A DNA stretch of 47,915 bases from assembly GCA_902785605.1 (NCBI GenBank), contig CACZZL010000020.1:1-47915 (forward strand). The letters run 5' to 3'. The notes beneath the pieces are model-generated. The model made no database searches, was not told the DNA's origin, and saw nothing but the letters and a program-made list of their open reading frames with translations. The DNA is from an uncultured Bacteroidales bacterium (GTDB lineage: Bacteria > Bacteroidota > Bacteroidia > Bacteroidales > Paludibacteraceae). A program made the position numbers and the translations under genes. This document shows, in pieces, positions 32,375-40,295 of this stretch (position 1 is the first letter of the stretch; each line of letters starts with the position of its first letter).

Positions 32375-33478
32375 ATGAAACTCAGCCAGTTCAAGTTCGA
32401 ACTGCCTGAATCGCTGATTGCTCAATTCCCTGCCTCCTACCGTGACGAGGCACGACTGATGGTGCTCCATCGCAAGACGGGCGAAATAGAGCATAAGACT
32501 CTGCCGGAACTGGTGAACTACTTCGATGAAGGCGACCTGTTTGTTTTCAACGATTCGAAAGTGTTCCCGGCACGTCTGTGGGGCCACAAGGAGAAAACGA
32601 ATGCGCTCATTGAGGTGTTCCTGCTGCGCGAACTGAACCACCGTACCCGTTATTGGGACGTGCTGGTTGATCCGGCGCGTAAGATCCGTATCGGTAACAA
32701 GATCACGTTTGACGATGATCCGGCTATCGTGGCAGAGGTGATCGATAACACCACCAGCCGTGGACGTACATTCCGTTTCCTCACGGACTATGATAACGAA
32801 GAGTTCGTGCCCCGTCTCTATGCGCTCGGTAGCGCACCGCTGCCGTATTACATCCGTCGTCCGATGGACGAGGCCACCCAAGCCGAGTATGAGAAAGTGT
32901 TCCATGACCAGCCGGTTCGCGAGATGGATACAGAGCGCTATCAGACTATTTTTGCGGATAAGATCGGTGCAGTAGCTGTTCCGGCTTCGGGTCTGCATTT
33001 CTCGAAACAACTGCTCAAACGCATGGAGATTCACGGTATCGGAACTACGTTCATGACCAGCCATGTCTCGCTGGGAATCTTCAAAGATATTGATGTTGAG
33101 GACCTGACGAAGAACAAGATGGAGTCGGAGCAGATCATCCTGCCCGAATCCATGACCAAAGCGGTCAACGAAGCGCACGAGTCCATGCATCGTATCTGTG
33201 CGGTCGGTACGGAGATCATGCGCGCCATGGAGCACGTGGCCGGCACCAACGGATTGCTCAAACCCTATGACGGATGGACCAATAAGTTCATCTTCCCGCC
33301 GTACCGCTTCTCGGTGGCCAACAGTTTCTTTGTCAACTTCTACATGCCGATGTCGAGCCAGTTGCTCATGGTGGCTGCTTTTGCCGGCTACGAAGAGACG
33401 ATGAACGCATACGCTGAGGCTATCAAAGAAGGATACCGCTTCGGCGACTACGGTGACGCTATGCTGATTGTAGACTGA
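32375..33478 (+). CDS. queA: S-adenosylmethionine:tRNA ribosyltransferase-isomerase
   Basis: A 367-residue enzyme making epoxyqueuosine in tRNA. KLSQFKFELPESLIAQFP at the start, FVFNDSKVFPARLWG, PLPYYIRRPMDEATQ, ERYQTIFADKIGAVAVPASG, LHFSKQLL, and the C-terminal RFSVANSFFVNFYMP are QueA signatures. The start at 32375 is preferred over 32357 because it follows the truB stop by one base. Its stop overlaps the ung start (TGATG). Confidence 0.95.
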   Translation: MKLSQFKFELPESLIAQFPASYRDEARLMVLHRKTGEIEHKTLPELVNYFDEGDLFVFNDSKVFPARLWGHKEKTNALIEVFLLRELNHRTRYWDVLVDPARKIRIGNKITFDDDPAIVAEVIDNTTSRGRTFRFLTDYDNEEFVPRLYALGSAPLPYYIRRPMDEATQAEYEKVFHDQPVREMDTERYQTIFADKIGAVAVPASGLHFSKQLLKRMEIHGIGTTFMTSHVSLGIFKDIDVEDLTKNKMESEQIILPESMTKAVNEAHESMHRICAVGTEIMRAMEHVAGTNGLLKPYDGWTNKFIFPPYRFSVANSFFVNFYMPMSSQLLMVAAFAGYEETMNAYAEAIKEGYRFGDYGDAMLIVD

Positions 33479-34140
33479 TGAATGTACGAATAGACCCATC
33501 TTGGCAACGCGTATTGCAGACGGAGTTTGACAAGCCTTATTTCGAACTCCTCACCCAATATGTGCGCCAACAATATAAGACCTGTCGGTGTTTTCCTCCG
33601 GCAGGGCTTATTTTTAACGCCTTTGACTCGTGCCCGTTTGACAAGGTGCGCGTGGTCATCATCGGCCAGGACCCGTACCATGAGGAAGGGCAGGCCATGG
33701 GACTCTCTTTTTCCGTGCCTGAGGGTGTGCAGATACCCCCTTCGCTGGTGAATATCTACAAGGAGATCCATCGCGACCTGGGCACGCCTATCCCACAGAG
33801 CGGTGATCTGCGCCGATGGGCGGAACAGGGCGTACTGCTGCTCAACGCTACGCTGACGGTCGAGGCACACAAAGCCGGTAGCCATCAGGGCAAAGGATGG
33901 GAAGAACTGACCGACGCGGCGATTGCGGCACTCAACAAGGAACGCGAACATATCGTGTTCATGCTCTGGGGTTCGTACGCACAGCGTAAAGGGCAGTTCA
34001 TCGACCGTCGTAAGCACCTCGTACTCCAGACTTCGCACCCCTCTCCGCTCTCTGTCTATCGCGGATTTGACGGCTGCGGACACTTCAGCGCGGCCAATAA
34101 CTATCTGATTAAAAACGGCTTAGAGCCTATCCAATGGTAA
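33478..34140 (+). CDS. ung: Uracil-DNA glycosylase, family 1
   Basis: A 220-residue base-excision repair enzyme. The water-activating motif is VIIGQDPYHEEGQAMG with Asp65, and the second motif is HPSPLSVYRGFDGCGHFSAA. The central LLLNATLTVEAHKAGSH is also conserved. The length is normal for the family. It is coupled to queA by a one-base overlap and is followed after 1 base by polA, so two DNA repair genes lie together. Confidence 0.96.
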   Translation: MNVRIDPSWQRVLQTEFDKPYFELLTQYVRQQYKTCRCFPPAGLIFNAFDSCPFDKVRVVIIGQDPYHEEGQAMGLSFSVPEGVQIPPSLVNIYKEIHRDLGTPIPQSGDLRRWAEQGVLLLNATLTVEAHKAGSHQGKGWEELTDAAIAALNKEREHIVFMLWGSYAQRKGQFIDRRKHLVLQTSHPSPLSVYRGFDGCGHFSAANNYLIKNGLEPIQW

Positions 34141-34141
34141 T

Positions 34142-36505
34142 ATGAAAAACGAAGTTAATCGCGCCCTTGTGGCAGAGAAAAAACTGCTTCTTATTGACGC
34201 CTACGCGATGATCTTTCGCGCCTACTATGCCTTCATTCGTGCACCGCGCATGAACAGCAAAGGGGAGAACACCTCTGCTATCTTCGGCTTTGCCGTGACG
34301 CTGGAGGACTTGATCAAGAAAATCAACCCGACCCATGTGGGCGTGGCGTTCGACCCGGCCGGAGGTACCTTCCGTCACGAGGCCTATGAGCAGTACAAAG
34401 CGCAGCGTCCCGAGACACCGGAAGATATACGCAAAGCCGTACCGGTCATCAAACAGCTCTTACAAGCAATGAACATACCCGTGCTCGAAGTGCCTGGTTT
34501 TGAGGCAGATGATGTCATCGGTACGCTCTCACGACAAGGAGAACAAGCCGGATTTGAGGTCTATATGGCTACGCCCGACAAGGACTACGGTCAACTGGTG
34601 TCCGACCATGTGTTCATGTACCGGCCGCGTCATACCGGCGGGTTCGAACTGATGGGGCCCCAAGAGGTGTGCGACAAGTACGGACTGAACAACAAAGATC
34701 AGGTCATTGACCTGCTTGGTCTCATGGGCGATGCGTCTGATAACATCCCCGGCTGCAAAGGAGTAGGAGAGAAGACTGCGGTCGCCCTGCTGCAGCAGTT
34801 CGGCTCGATCGAGAACATGCTAGCCCACACCGATCAGATCAAAGGGGCACTGCGGCAGAAAGTGGAATCGCAGGTCGAAGAGATCCGTTTCTCCCGCTTC
34901 CTGGCTACCATCCGCACGGACGTGCCTATTACGCTGGACGAAGCGCTCCTAACCAAGAAAGAACCCAATATAGAAGCGCTCACCGCTCTCTATCGCGAAC
35001 TCGAGTTCAATACCCTGCTCAAGAAATTGCAGCCGGTGGCTTCGAGTCTACCTAGCCAACCTGGTACCCCTAGGAATCCTAGGACTCCTAGTAAGCCTAG
35101 TAACCCGAACCAACTCGACCTCTTTGGCTTCGGAGAGGAAGAACAACCCGTAACCGGCAACCCCTCACCCGTAACCTATGACACCGTCGAAAACCGCTTG
35201 TGCCAATACCTTCTCAACCCCGAGGTGGCATTCAATCCTTACAAGGAGCCCGATTGGAACGCACTCAAGGCAGATGCGGACCTGTGGAACCTCTACAACG
35301 AGGTCGAACTGCCGCTCGTGCAAGTGTTGCGCGAGATGGAAGCGGCGGGTGTGCGGATCGATGTGGATAAACTCAAACAGGCCGAAGCCTCGCTCAAACA
35401 AGAACTGGACGCCTTGGAACAGCATATATACACCTTGGCGGGGGAGACGTTCAACATCAACAGTCCGCGTCAAGTGGGCGAACTGCTATTCGACAAACTC
35501 AAACTCGACACTAAAGCCAAAAAATCCAAGACCGGACAGTACTCCACTTCCGAGGAAGTGCTGGTGGCGCTCAAGGACAAGCACGAAGTGGTCGGAGCAA
35601 TCCTCGACTACCGCGCCCTGAGCAAACTGATCTCGACCTATATAGCCACACTGCCGAGTTACATTGCAGCGGATGGTAAGATCCACACCACCTATAACCA
35701 GACCGTCACAGCCACGGGTCGTCTCAGCAGTTCGAACCCCAACCTGCAGAACCTGCCGATCCGTTCGGAGCGGGGACGTTTCATTCGCGAAGCGGTCATT
35801 CCCGACGACGGATGCCTGTTCCTCAGCGCCGACTACAGCCAGATTGAACTGCGTCTCATGGCCCATTTCAGTCAGGACGAACATATGTTAGCGGCTTTCC
35901 GCAGCGGACAGGATATCCATGCAGCCACAGCAGCCAAAATCTACGGGCTGCCGATCGAACAGGTGACCAAGGACCAGCGTCGGAAGGCCAAAACGGCCAA
36001 TTTCGGGATCATCTACGGTATCTCGGCTTTCGGTCTCGCGCAGCAACTGGACTGCAGCCGCACGGAGGCCAAGCAACTCATAGACGACTACTTCGCCGCT
36101 TTCCCGCGCGTGATCAGTTACATTGAGTCCCAGAAAGAACTGGCGCGTCAGCGCGGTTACGCTGAGACACTCTTCGGACGCAAACGGTACCTGCCGGATA
36201 TCCACTCGCAGAACGCCACCGTTCGTTCGTTCGCCGAACGTAATGCGGTGAACGCGCCTATCCAAGGCACTGCGGCCGATATCATCAAAATGGCCATGGT
36301 CTCCATTCACCGAAGACTCAAAGCCGAAGGACTCCAGGCGCAAATGACCATGCAGGTGCACGATGAACTCAACTTCAACGTGCCCGTAACCGAAGTGGAA
36401 CGCGTGCGTCAGATCGTGGTGTCCGAGATGCAGAACGCCGTCCATCTGTCTATCCCGCTCATCGCCGAATGCGGAGTAGGGGAGAACTGGCTGGAAGCCC
36501 ATTAA
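34142..36505 (+). CDS. polA: DNA polymerase I lacking the 3'-5' exonuclease domain
   Basis: A 787-residue enzyme; usual Bacteroidota Pol I is longer, above 900 residues. Residues 1-300 form the 5' nuclease (LLLIDAYAMIFRAYYAF, GFEADDVIGTLSRQGE, LMGDASDNIPGCKGVGEKTA). Residues about 395-787 form the polymerase (FNINSPRQVGELLFDKLKL; motif A DYSQIELR from Asp564; RRKAKTANFGIIYG; motif C VHDE at 739-742). Between them, where a proofreading domain of about 170 residues with its DxE site is expected, there is only a linker and a remnant (LCQYLLNPE). The linker holds 9-bp repeats, the perfect clamp-binding consensus QLDLF (324-328) and a CCCGTAA heptamer cassette. So the enzyme should lack proofreading. 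The start at 34142 follows ung after one base. Confidence 0.94.
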   Translation: MKNEVNRALVAEKKLLLIDAYAMIFRAYYAFIRAPRMNSKGENTSAIFGFAVTLEDLIKKINPTHVGVAFDPAGGTFRHEAYEQYKAQRPETPEDIRKAVPVIKQLLQAMNIPVLEVPGFEADDVIGTLSRQGEQAGFEVYMATPDKDYGQLVSDHVFMYRPRHTGGFELMGPQEVCDKYGLNNKDQVIDLLGLMGDASDNIPGCKGVGEKTAVALLQQFGSIENMLAHTDQIKGALRQKVESQVEEIRFSRFLATIRTDVPITLDEALLTKKEPNIEALTALYRELEFNTLLKKLQPVASSLPSQPGTPRNPRTPSKPSNPNQLDLFGFGEEEQPVTGNPSPVTYDTVENRLCQYLLNPEVAFNPYKEPDWNALKADADLWNLYNEVELPLVQVLREMEAAGVRIDVDKLKQAEASLKQELDALEQHIYTLAGETFNINSPRQVGELLFDKLKLDTKAKKSKTGQYSTSEEVLVALKDKHEVVGAILDYRALSKLISTYIATLPSYIAADGKIHTTYNQTVTATGRLSSSNPNLQNLPIRSERGRFIREAVIPDDGCLFLSADYSQIELRLMAHFSQDEHMLAAFRSGQDIHAATAAKIYGLPIEQVTKDQRRKAKTANFGIIYGISAFGLAQQLDCSRTEAKQLIDDYFAAFPRVISYIESQKELARQRGYAETLFGRKRYLPDIHSQNATVRSFAERNAVNAPIQGTAADIIKMAMVSIHRRLKAEGLQAQMTMQVHDELNFNVPVTEVERVRQIVVSEMQNAVHLSIPLIAECGVGENWLEAH
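35051..35104 (+). repeat. 9-bp tandem repeat CCTAGNANN (6 units) in the polA linker
   Basis: CCTAGCCAA, CCTGGTACC, CCTAGGAAT, CCTAGGACT, CCTAGTAAG, CCTAGTAAC. Nine bases keep the frame, giving a Pro-rich linker of PxxPxx type. It is a different period from the 7-bp arrays. Confidence 0.9.
35147..35176 (+). repeat. CCCGTAA heptamer cassette (4 units) in polA
   Basis: CCCGTAA, CCGGCAA, CCCCTCA, CCCGTAA, CC; translated PVTGNPSPVT. Confidence 0.9.
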
Positions 36506-36510
36506 AAAAA

Positions 36511-36563
36511 CTCTCAACTTTCAACTGTCGTGCTTCTTTCAACTCTCAACTTTCAACTCTCAA
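36511..36563 (+). repeat. CTTTCAA/CTCTCAA heptamer array spanning the DUF4886 gene start
   Basis: CTCTCAA, CTTTCAA, CTGTCGT, then after four bases CTTTCAA, CTCTCAA, CTTTCAA, CTCTCAA (36536-36563). It starts 5 bases after the polA stop and encodes the N-terminus of the next protein. Confidence 0.9.
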
Positions 36564-37342
36564 CTATATTGCTCGTCATTCGCATCCTGTGCATCGGCAA
36601 CTCGTTCTCGTGGGATGCGGTCGAGCAGGAACTCGTGCCGCTTTGTGCCGAACAAGGCATTGAGGTGGAGATTCATAACCTGTACTACGGCGGTTGCTCG
36701 TTGCAGCAACACGCTCAGTTCCTGCTCCAAGATACCGCTGCCTATTCGCATCGCGTCTGCACCAATGACCAATCACCAATGTCCAATCACCAATGTCGTG
36801 TCATCAAAGATACGATTACGCTTCGTCAAGCCCTGCTGAACGGCGAATACGATTACATATCGCTTCAACAGGCCAGCCATGACAGCGGTATCCGCAGCAC
36901 GTACGAACCCTGGCTCACCATGCTCATCGACACCGTCCGGGCCTACCAGCCGAACGCACAACTCTGTTGGATGCAGACTTGGGCCTATAGTCGCGATGCC
37001 AAGCATCCCGCTTATCCGCGTTACCATAACAACCAACAGGAGATGTGGGACAGCATCCAAGCCTGCACAAGAGCATTAACCATGAACCATTCGCCATTAG
37101 CCCTCATTCCTTGCGGCGATGCGATACAACGCGCAAGGAATACGAAGTTAGGCGACACCCTCTGCCGCGACGGCTACCATCTCAACTACGTCTATGGACG
37201 TTACACAGCCGCCTGCGTATGGTACGAGTTCCTCACCGGCAAAGATGTACGACGCAACCAATACAAGAATCCGCAAATGACCAATCAACAGCGTCGCTTG
37301 ACCCAAAAGTCAGCACACGCTGCAAACAAAAAGAGCCGCTAA
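36530..37342 (+). CDS. DUF4886 SGNH/GDSL-type hydrolase
   Basis: A 270-residue esterase-fold protein. IRILCIGNSFSWDAVEQELV carries the nucleophile Ser in the GNSFS block; YDYISLQQASHDSG is the second block and DGYHLNYVYGRYTAA the C-terminal Asp/His block. The N-terminus (LLSTLNFQLSTILL) is encoded by CTTTCAA-type heptamers; if translation starts at 36530 it gives a weak signal-like segment, but TTG at 36569 would give a cytoplasmic protein. Two more heptamer arrays lie inside (36761, translated TNDQSPMSNHQC; 37074, translated TMNHSPLA). The stop codon lies in the loop of the terminator. The substrate is unknown. Confidence 0.82.
   Translation: MLLSTLNFQLSTILLVIRILCIGNSFSWDAVEQELVPLCAEQGIEVEIHNLYYGGCSLQQHAQFLLQDTAAYSHRVCTNDQSPMSNHQCRVIKDTITLRQALLNGEYDYISLQQASHDSGIRSTYEPWLTMLIDTVRAYQPNAQLCWMQTWAYSRDAKHPAYPRYHNNQQEMWDSIQACTRALTMNHSPLALIPCGDAIQRARNTKLGDTLCRDGYHLNYVYGRYTAACVWYEFLTGKDVRRNQYKNPQMTNQQRRLTQKSAHAANKKSR
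36761..36795 (+). repeat. ACCAATN heptamer array (5 units) in the DUF4886 gene
   Basis: ACCAATG, ACCAATC, ACCAATG, TCCAATC, ACCAATG in register. Confidence 0.9.
37074..37101 (+). repeat. CATTNRC heptamer array (4 units) in the DUF4886 gene
   Basis: CATTAAC, CATGAAC, CATTCGC, CATTAGC in register. Confidence 0.75.
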
Positions 37343-37356
37343 TCAGCGACTCTTTT
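37329..37356 (+). terminator. Terminator after the DUF4886 gene (bidirectional)
   Basis: AAGAGCCGCT-AATC-AGCGACTCTT stem with A- and T-runs at the two sides. The TAA stop of the gene straddles the stem and loop. Confidence 0.85.
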
Positions 37357-37452
37357 GTGATTTTATCACGGATTTCTTCGTAATCCTTGTGATTTTATCA
37401 CGGATTTCTTCGTAATCCTTGTGATTTTATCACGGATTTCTTCGTAATCCTT
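37357..37452. repeat. Three perfect 32-bp tandem repeats
   Basis: Units at 37357-37388, 37389-37420 and 37421-37452 are identical. Each holds GTGAT-TTT-ATCAC and GGATT-TCTTCGT-AATCC, two small hairpins; the second has the 5-bp stem and 7-base loop of a tRNA T-arm but not its loop consensus. The array begins right after the terminator and ends exactly where the tRNA-Arg similarity breaks off. There are no spacers, so it is not a CRISPR. Confidence 0.97.
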
Positions 37453-37506
37453 GCTGCAACCCCCACATCCGTAGTGTGGTACTCTATTCAGTTGAGCTAA
37501 TGGACC
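37453..37506 (-). pseudogene. tRNA-Arg(ACG) remnant, 3' part missing
   Basis: On the minus strand from 37506: 5' acceptor GGTCCAT, TA, D arm GCTC-AACTGAATA-GAGT, anticodon arm CCACA-CTACGGA-TGTGG (anticodon ACG), then GGGTTGCAG. Everything to this point is a well-formed tRNA-Arg. The rest of the T arm and the 3' acceptor strand (ATGGACC expected) are absent; three 32-bp repeats follow instead. It cannot form an acceptor stem, so it is unlikely to work as a tRNA unless the assembly is wrong here. Its promoter is intact. Confidence 0.85.
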
Positions 37507-37525
37507 GCTTTTACTTTCGATTTCT

Positions 37526-37576
37526 CAAAAGCGGGTGCAAAGGTACTGCTTTTTTTTGACATGACCAAATTTTTTT
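37526..37576 (-). repeat. 51-bp tRNA promoter cassette, copy 2
   Basis: The inverted copy of 9592-9642, differing at two positions. Confidence 0.9.
37538..37569 (-). promoter_or_regulatory. Promoter of the tRNA-Arg remnant
   Basis: On the minus strand, TTTG (37566-37569), 20 bases, TACCTTTG (37538-37545). It still faces the broken tRNA. Confidence 0.85.
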
Positions 37577-37649
37577 GAAAGAAAAATCAAAAAAAATGCA
37601 TTTTTACTATATTTTGCTATATCTGGTGCACAAATAATGGGCTAAACAT

Positions 37650-37681
37650 ATTGTATATTCCAAAAAAAAGTTGTAACTTTG
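37650..37681 (+). promoter_or_regulatory. Promoter of the lipoprotein-rsbU-rsbV-NRPS operon
   Basis: ATTG (37650-37653), 20 bases, TAACTTTG (37674-37681); the first ATG is 29 bases downstream at 37711. The in-frame ATG at 37651 lies inside the promoter and is excluded. Confidence 0.8.
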
Positions 37682-37710
37682 CACGCGAATTGAATTCTGA
37701 TTTCGATAGA

Positions 37711-38643
37711 ATGAAACGAGTCTTGATCATCTTATCTGCCGTGCTGCTGTTAAACGCTTGCACCACGAGCGAAGAGCAACTCAAAGAACGTGCATCCGAG
37801 TTGTGTGCCTACATTCCCGATCATGAACTGCTGGAGCAATCCAAACACTACCTGACCGAGGATTTTTATGCCGTTTTGGACACCATGTTCTACCGCCTTC
37901 CGGAACATGAAGCGATGGACCATGAGTGGCTCTATTACTTCGTTACCGGCAACGGCGGCACAATCGCGGACTACGAAGTGCTCTCCGTCAACCAAACAGA
38001 CGATACGCATGCCGTAGCGACCATCCTCGTGCGCCAGAAATGGGAAGACGGATCCTTCGACGAAGAGACGGACGTGGAGGAGCACCGTTTATATATGGAA
38101 CGCGTGAATGGCGAATGGCTGCTATCGGATTTCGATGAGCACAAAGCCGACTGCATCCAATACATCGCCAACAACCGCATGGAGCAGGCGTGGCGCGATA
38201 TGATAAGCGACTACCTGATCACAGAGATCGCGCCTTATTATGCGCAAGGCGAACTGTGTATCCCCACGCTGATGCTGGTCGCGCAAAAAGACTGCGAGAC
38301 GGAGATAGCATGGGTATGGGGCGATTTTTGGATCTATTGGTATAACATCTCCGGTGACACGCTCAAGACTGTTTCCGGAGGTGACCATGCCGGTAAGATG
38401 CTCATCTGCGCAGGCGAGCCGGAATGGCGAGTATGCAGTTTTGAGCAAACGGTAGACGGCGCCGGCAATGACGCGAGCGCACGGCGTATCTTCGGCGAGC
38501 ACTACGACATCTATCAGAACATGCATTCGAACGAGACGGTTCGCGAAGCCGTACGTCAGTCTCAACTGCGCGACTACATCCGCCGGTACGGGCTGAAGAT
38601 ACGATACTATCAGGACTACGGCTGGCCGGCTGTGGAGTTGTAA
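37711..38643 (+). CDS. Lipoprotein of unknown function, head of the NRPS operon
   Basis: A 310-residue protein; the signal peptide ends LSAVLLLNAC, so it is lipid-anchored. I do not recognise the family. The first half, with a helix pair then YEVLSVNQTDDTHAVATILV and HRLYMERVNGEWLLSDFDEH, resembles an NTF2-like/DUF3828-type cone; the second half (DYLITEIAPYYAQGELCIPT, WVWGDFWIYWYNISGDTLKT) looks like a further beta-rich repeat of similar size. It is followed after 17 bases by the RsbU-like phosphatase with no promoter between, so it may belong to the same signalling unit. Confidence 0.75.
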   Translation: MKRVLIILSAVLLLNACTTSEEQLKERASELCAYIPDHELLEQSKHYLTEDFYAVLDTMFYRLPEHEAMDHEWLYYFVTGNGGTIADYEVLSVNQTDDTHAVATILVRQKWEDGSFDEETDVEEHRLYMERVNGEWLLSDFDEHKADCIQYIANNRMEQAWRDMISDYLITEIAPYYAQGELCIPTLMLVAQKDCETEIAWVWGDFWIYWYNISGDTLKTVSGGDHAGKMLICAGEPEWRVCSFEQTVDGAGNDASARRIFGEHYDIYQNMHSNETVREAVRQSQLRDYIRRYGLKIRYYQDYGWPAVEL

Positions 38644-38660
38644 AAAAGTGTACCATACCC

Positions 38661-40280
38661 ATGAAAAAGAAATCTCTTCCGATAGTTTGTGCGGCGTTTC
38701 TGATCATCGCGATGACGATTCAGTTCATCGTCTCCTATCGCCACGAGAAAGCCGATCTGATGCGGCAGATGGACTACAAGATGGAGTTGGCACAGAAAGA
38801 TTTCCTGTTCGAGATCTACGACATGCACGAAGCCACGGATGAGATCGCCCAATTCTTCACCGAGTTCAACACCGGCACGGAGGACCTGTGCGCCTTGCTA
38901 CAAACAGTGCTGTACGATTATCCGGACCTGTACTGCTGCTATTTGACGTTCCTGCCGGAGTGTTCGCCGAACCCCGGACAATGGTGCAGCCCGACCGCTT
39001 TTCGTGTGACGGCCGATTCGGTCATCGCCTACGATGCCAAGGATTGTATCCCCTATAAACAGCGTGACTGGTACACCGGTGCGCTCAAGAATGAAAAAAA
39101 CGAGGGGCACTGGAGCCTGCCGTACAAAGATGGCACCCACGAAGACCTCGTCTTTACCTACTCGCAGCAAGTGTACGACGAGCAGGATCAACTGGTCGCT
39201 ATCGCGGGTGCGGACTATACGCTGGCATGGACGGCGCGACTGTTGGAAGAGGTCAAACCCTATGACGATGCGGTCTGTCAACTGTTCAGCACCGACGGCA
39301 CCCTCATCGTCGGAAGCGGGGATGCGACCAAAGTGCGCGACCGGATCATGTTCGAGAAGACACTGTCTCCGACAGACATGCGCCTCGTGATCAGTGTGCC
39401 CAAGTCCCACATACGCCGGAGCATCACCGGCATCAGCCTCATTACCCTCACCGTCCTGCTGTCCGGAATCCTGATCCTCGGACTGCTGCTACGTCATATC
39501 AAGCAGGAACAAGACGCGTTCACCCGCGTAGAGACCGCTAACAAACTGATGGAGAAAGAGATGCAGATCGCCCATGACATCCAAATGGGCATCTTGAAGG
39601 GCAATAGTCTCAAGGCGCAAGGCGAACGGGCAGAGCTGCAGTTGGACGCAAGGCTGATACCGATGCGCGAAGTGGGAGGAGACCTGTATGACTATTACCT
39701 CGAAGCAGATAAACTGTGGTTCATCATCGGAGACGTGAGCGGCAAAGGAGTGCCGGCTGCTATGTTCATGAGCGCGGCCGTCAACCTCTTCCGGGCTGCA
39801 AGGGGGCGTGCGCATTCGCCCCGACAGATCATGGAAGAGATGAACGCGGTACTGAGCGAGAACAACCCCTCCATGACCTTCGTCACGGCTTTTATCGGCT
39901 GTCTGCACATCTCGACCGGTGAACTGATCTACTGCAATGCCGGGCATTGCGCGCCGCTGATATACTCTCCCGTAACCCGTAACCCCTCACCCGTAACCCT
40001 TACCCCCAACATACCCATCGGCTATGACGGCTTGTTCCAATTCACCGAGCAGCGTGCCCATTTAAACCCGGACGACACACTCGTGCTCTACACCGACGGC
40101 ATCACCGAGGCACGCAATGAACAACGCACGATGCTCGGAATGAAACGGTGGGCGGACATCGTGGAACGTGGACAGTGGAACGTCGACAGCCTGTTGAACG
40201 ACGTGCAAGCGTTCATGGGCGAAGCCGAACAAGCGGACGATGTGACACTGATGACCATTCATTTAACTAAAAATGCATAA
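38661..40280 (+). CDS. Membrane-bound PP2C/SpoIIE-type serine phosphatase with Cache sensor (RsbU-like)
   Basis: A 539-residue sensor phosphatase. A first helix (residues 7-26) is followed by a periplasmic Cache-like domain (about 30-250; RDWYTGALKNEKNEGHWSLP is typical), then a second helix (about 255-277). A short linker with MQIAHDIQMGIL leads to the SpoIIE-type PP2C domain (about 305-535). The metal ligands are in REVGGDLYDYY, IIGDVSGKGVPAAMFM, LYTDGITEARN and QADDVTLMTIH. It should dephosphorylate the STAS protein encoded 15 bases downstream. A CCCGTAA heptamer cassette adds SPVTRNPSPVT to a loop after HCAPLIY. Confidence 0.92.
   Translation: MKKKSLPIVCAAFLIIAMTIQFIVSYRHEKADLMRQMDYKMELAQKDFLFEIYDMHEATDEIAQFFTEFNTGTEDLCALLQTVLYDYPDLYCCYLTFLPECSPNPGQWCSPTAFRVTADSVIAYDAKDCIPYKQRDWYTGALKNEKNEGHWSLPYKDGTHEDLVFTYSQQVYDEQDQLVAIAGADYTLAWTARLLEEVKPYDDAVCQLFSTDGTLIVGSGDATKVRDRIMFEKTLSPTDMRLVISVPKSHIRRSITGISLITLTVLLSGILILGLLLRHIKQEQDAFTRVETANKLMEKEMQIAHDIQMGILKGNSLKAQGERAELQLDARLIPMREVGGDLYDYYLEADKLWFIIGDVSGKGVPAAMFMSAAVNLFRAARGRAHSPRQIMEEMNAVLSENNPSMTFVTAFIGCLHISTGELIYCNAGHCAPLIYSPVTRNPSPVTLTPNIPIGYDGLFQFTEQRAHLNPDDTLVLYTDGITEARNEQRTMLGMKRWADIVERGQWNVDSLLNDVQAFMGEAEQADDVTLMTIHLTKNA
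39969..39999 (+). repeat. CCCGTAA heptamer cassette (4 units) in the RsbU-like gene
   Basis: CCCGTAA, CCCGTAA, CCCCTCA, CCCGTAA, CCC; translated PVTRNPSPVT. It is the cleanest copy of this cassette. Confidence 0.92.
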
Positions 40281-40295
40281 AAAACACAATTGATC

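Noticed and set aside
37357-37452. Possible CRISPR array (three 32-bp repeats)
   Set aside because: The repeats are directly adjacent with no spacers, and there are no cas genes in the window.
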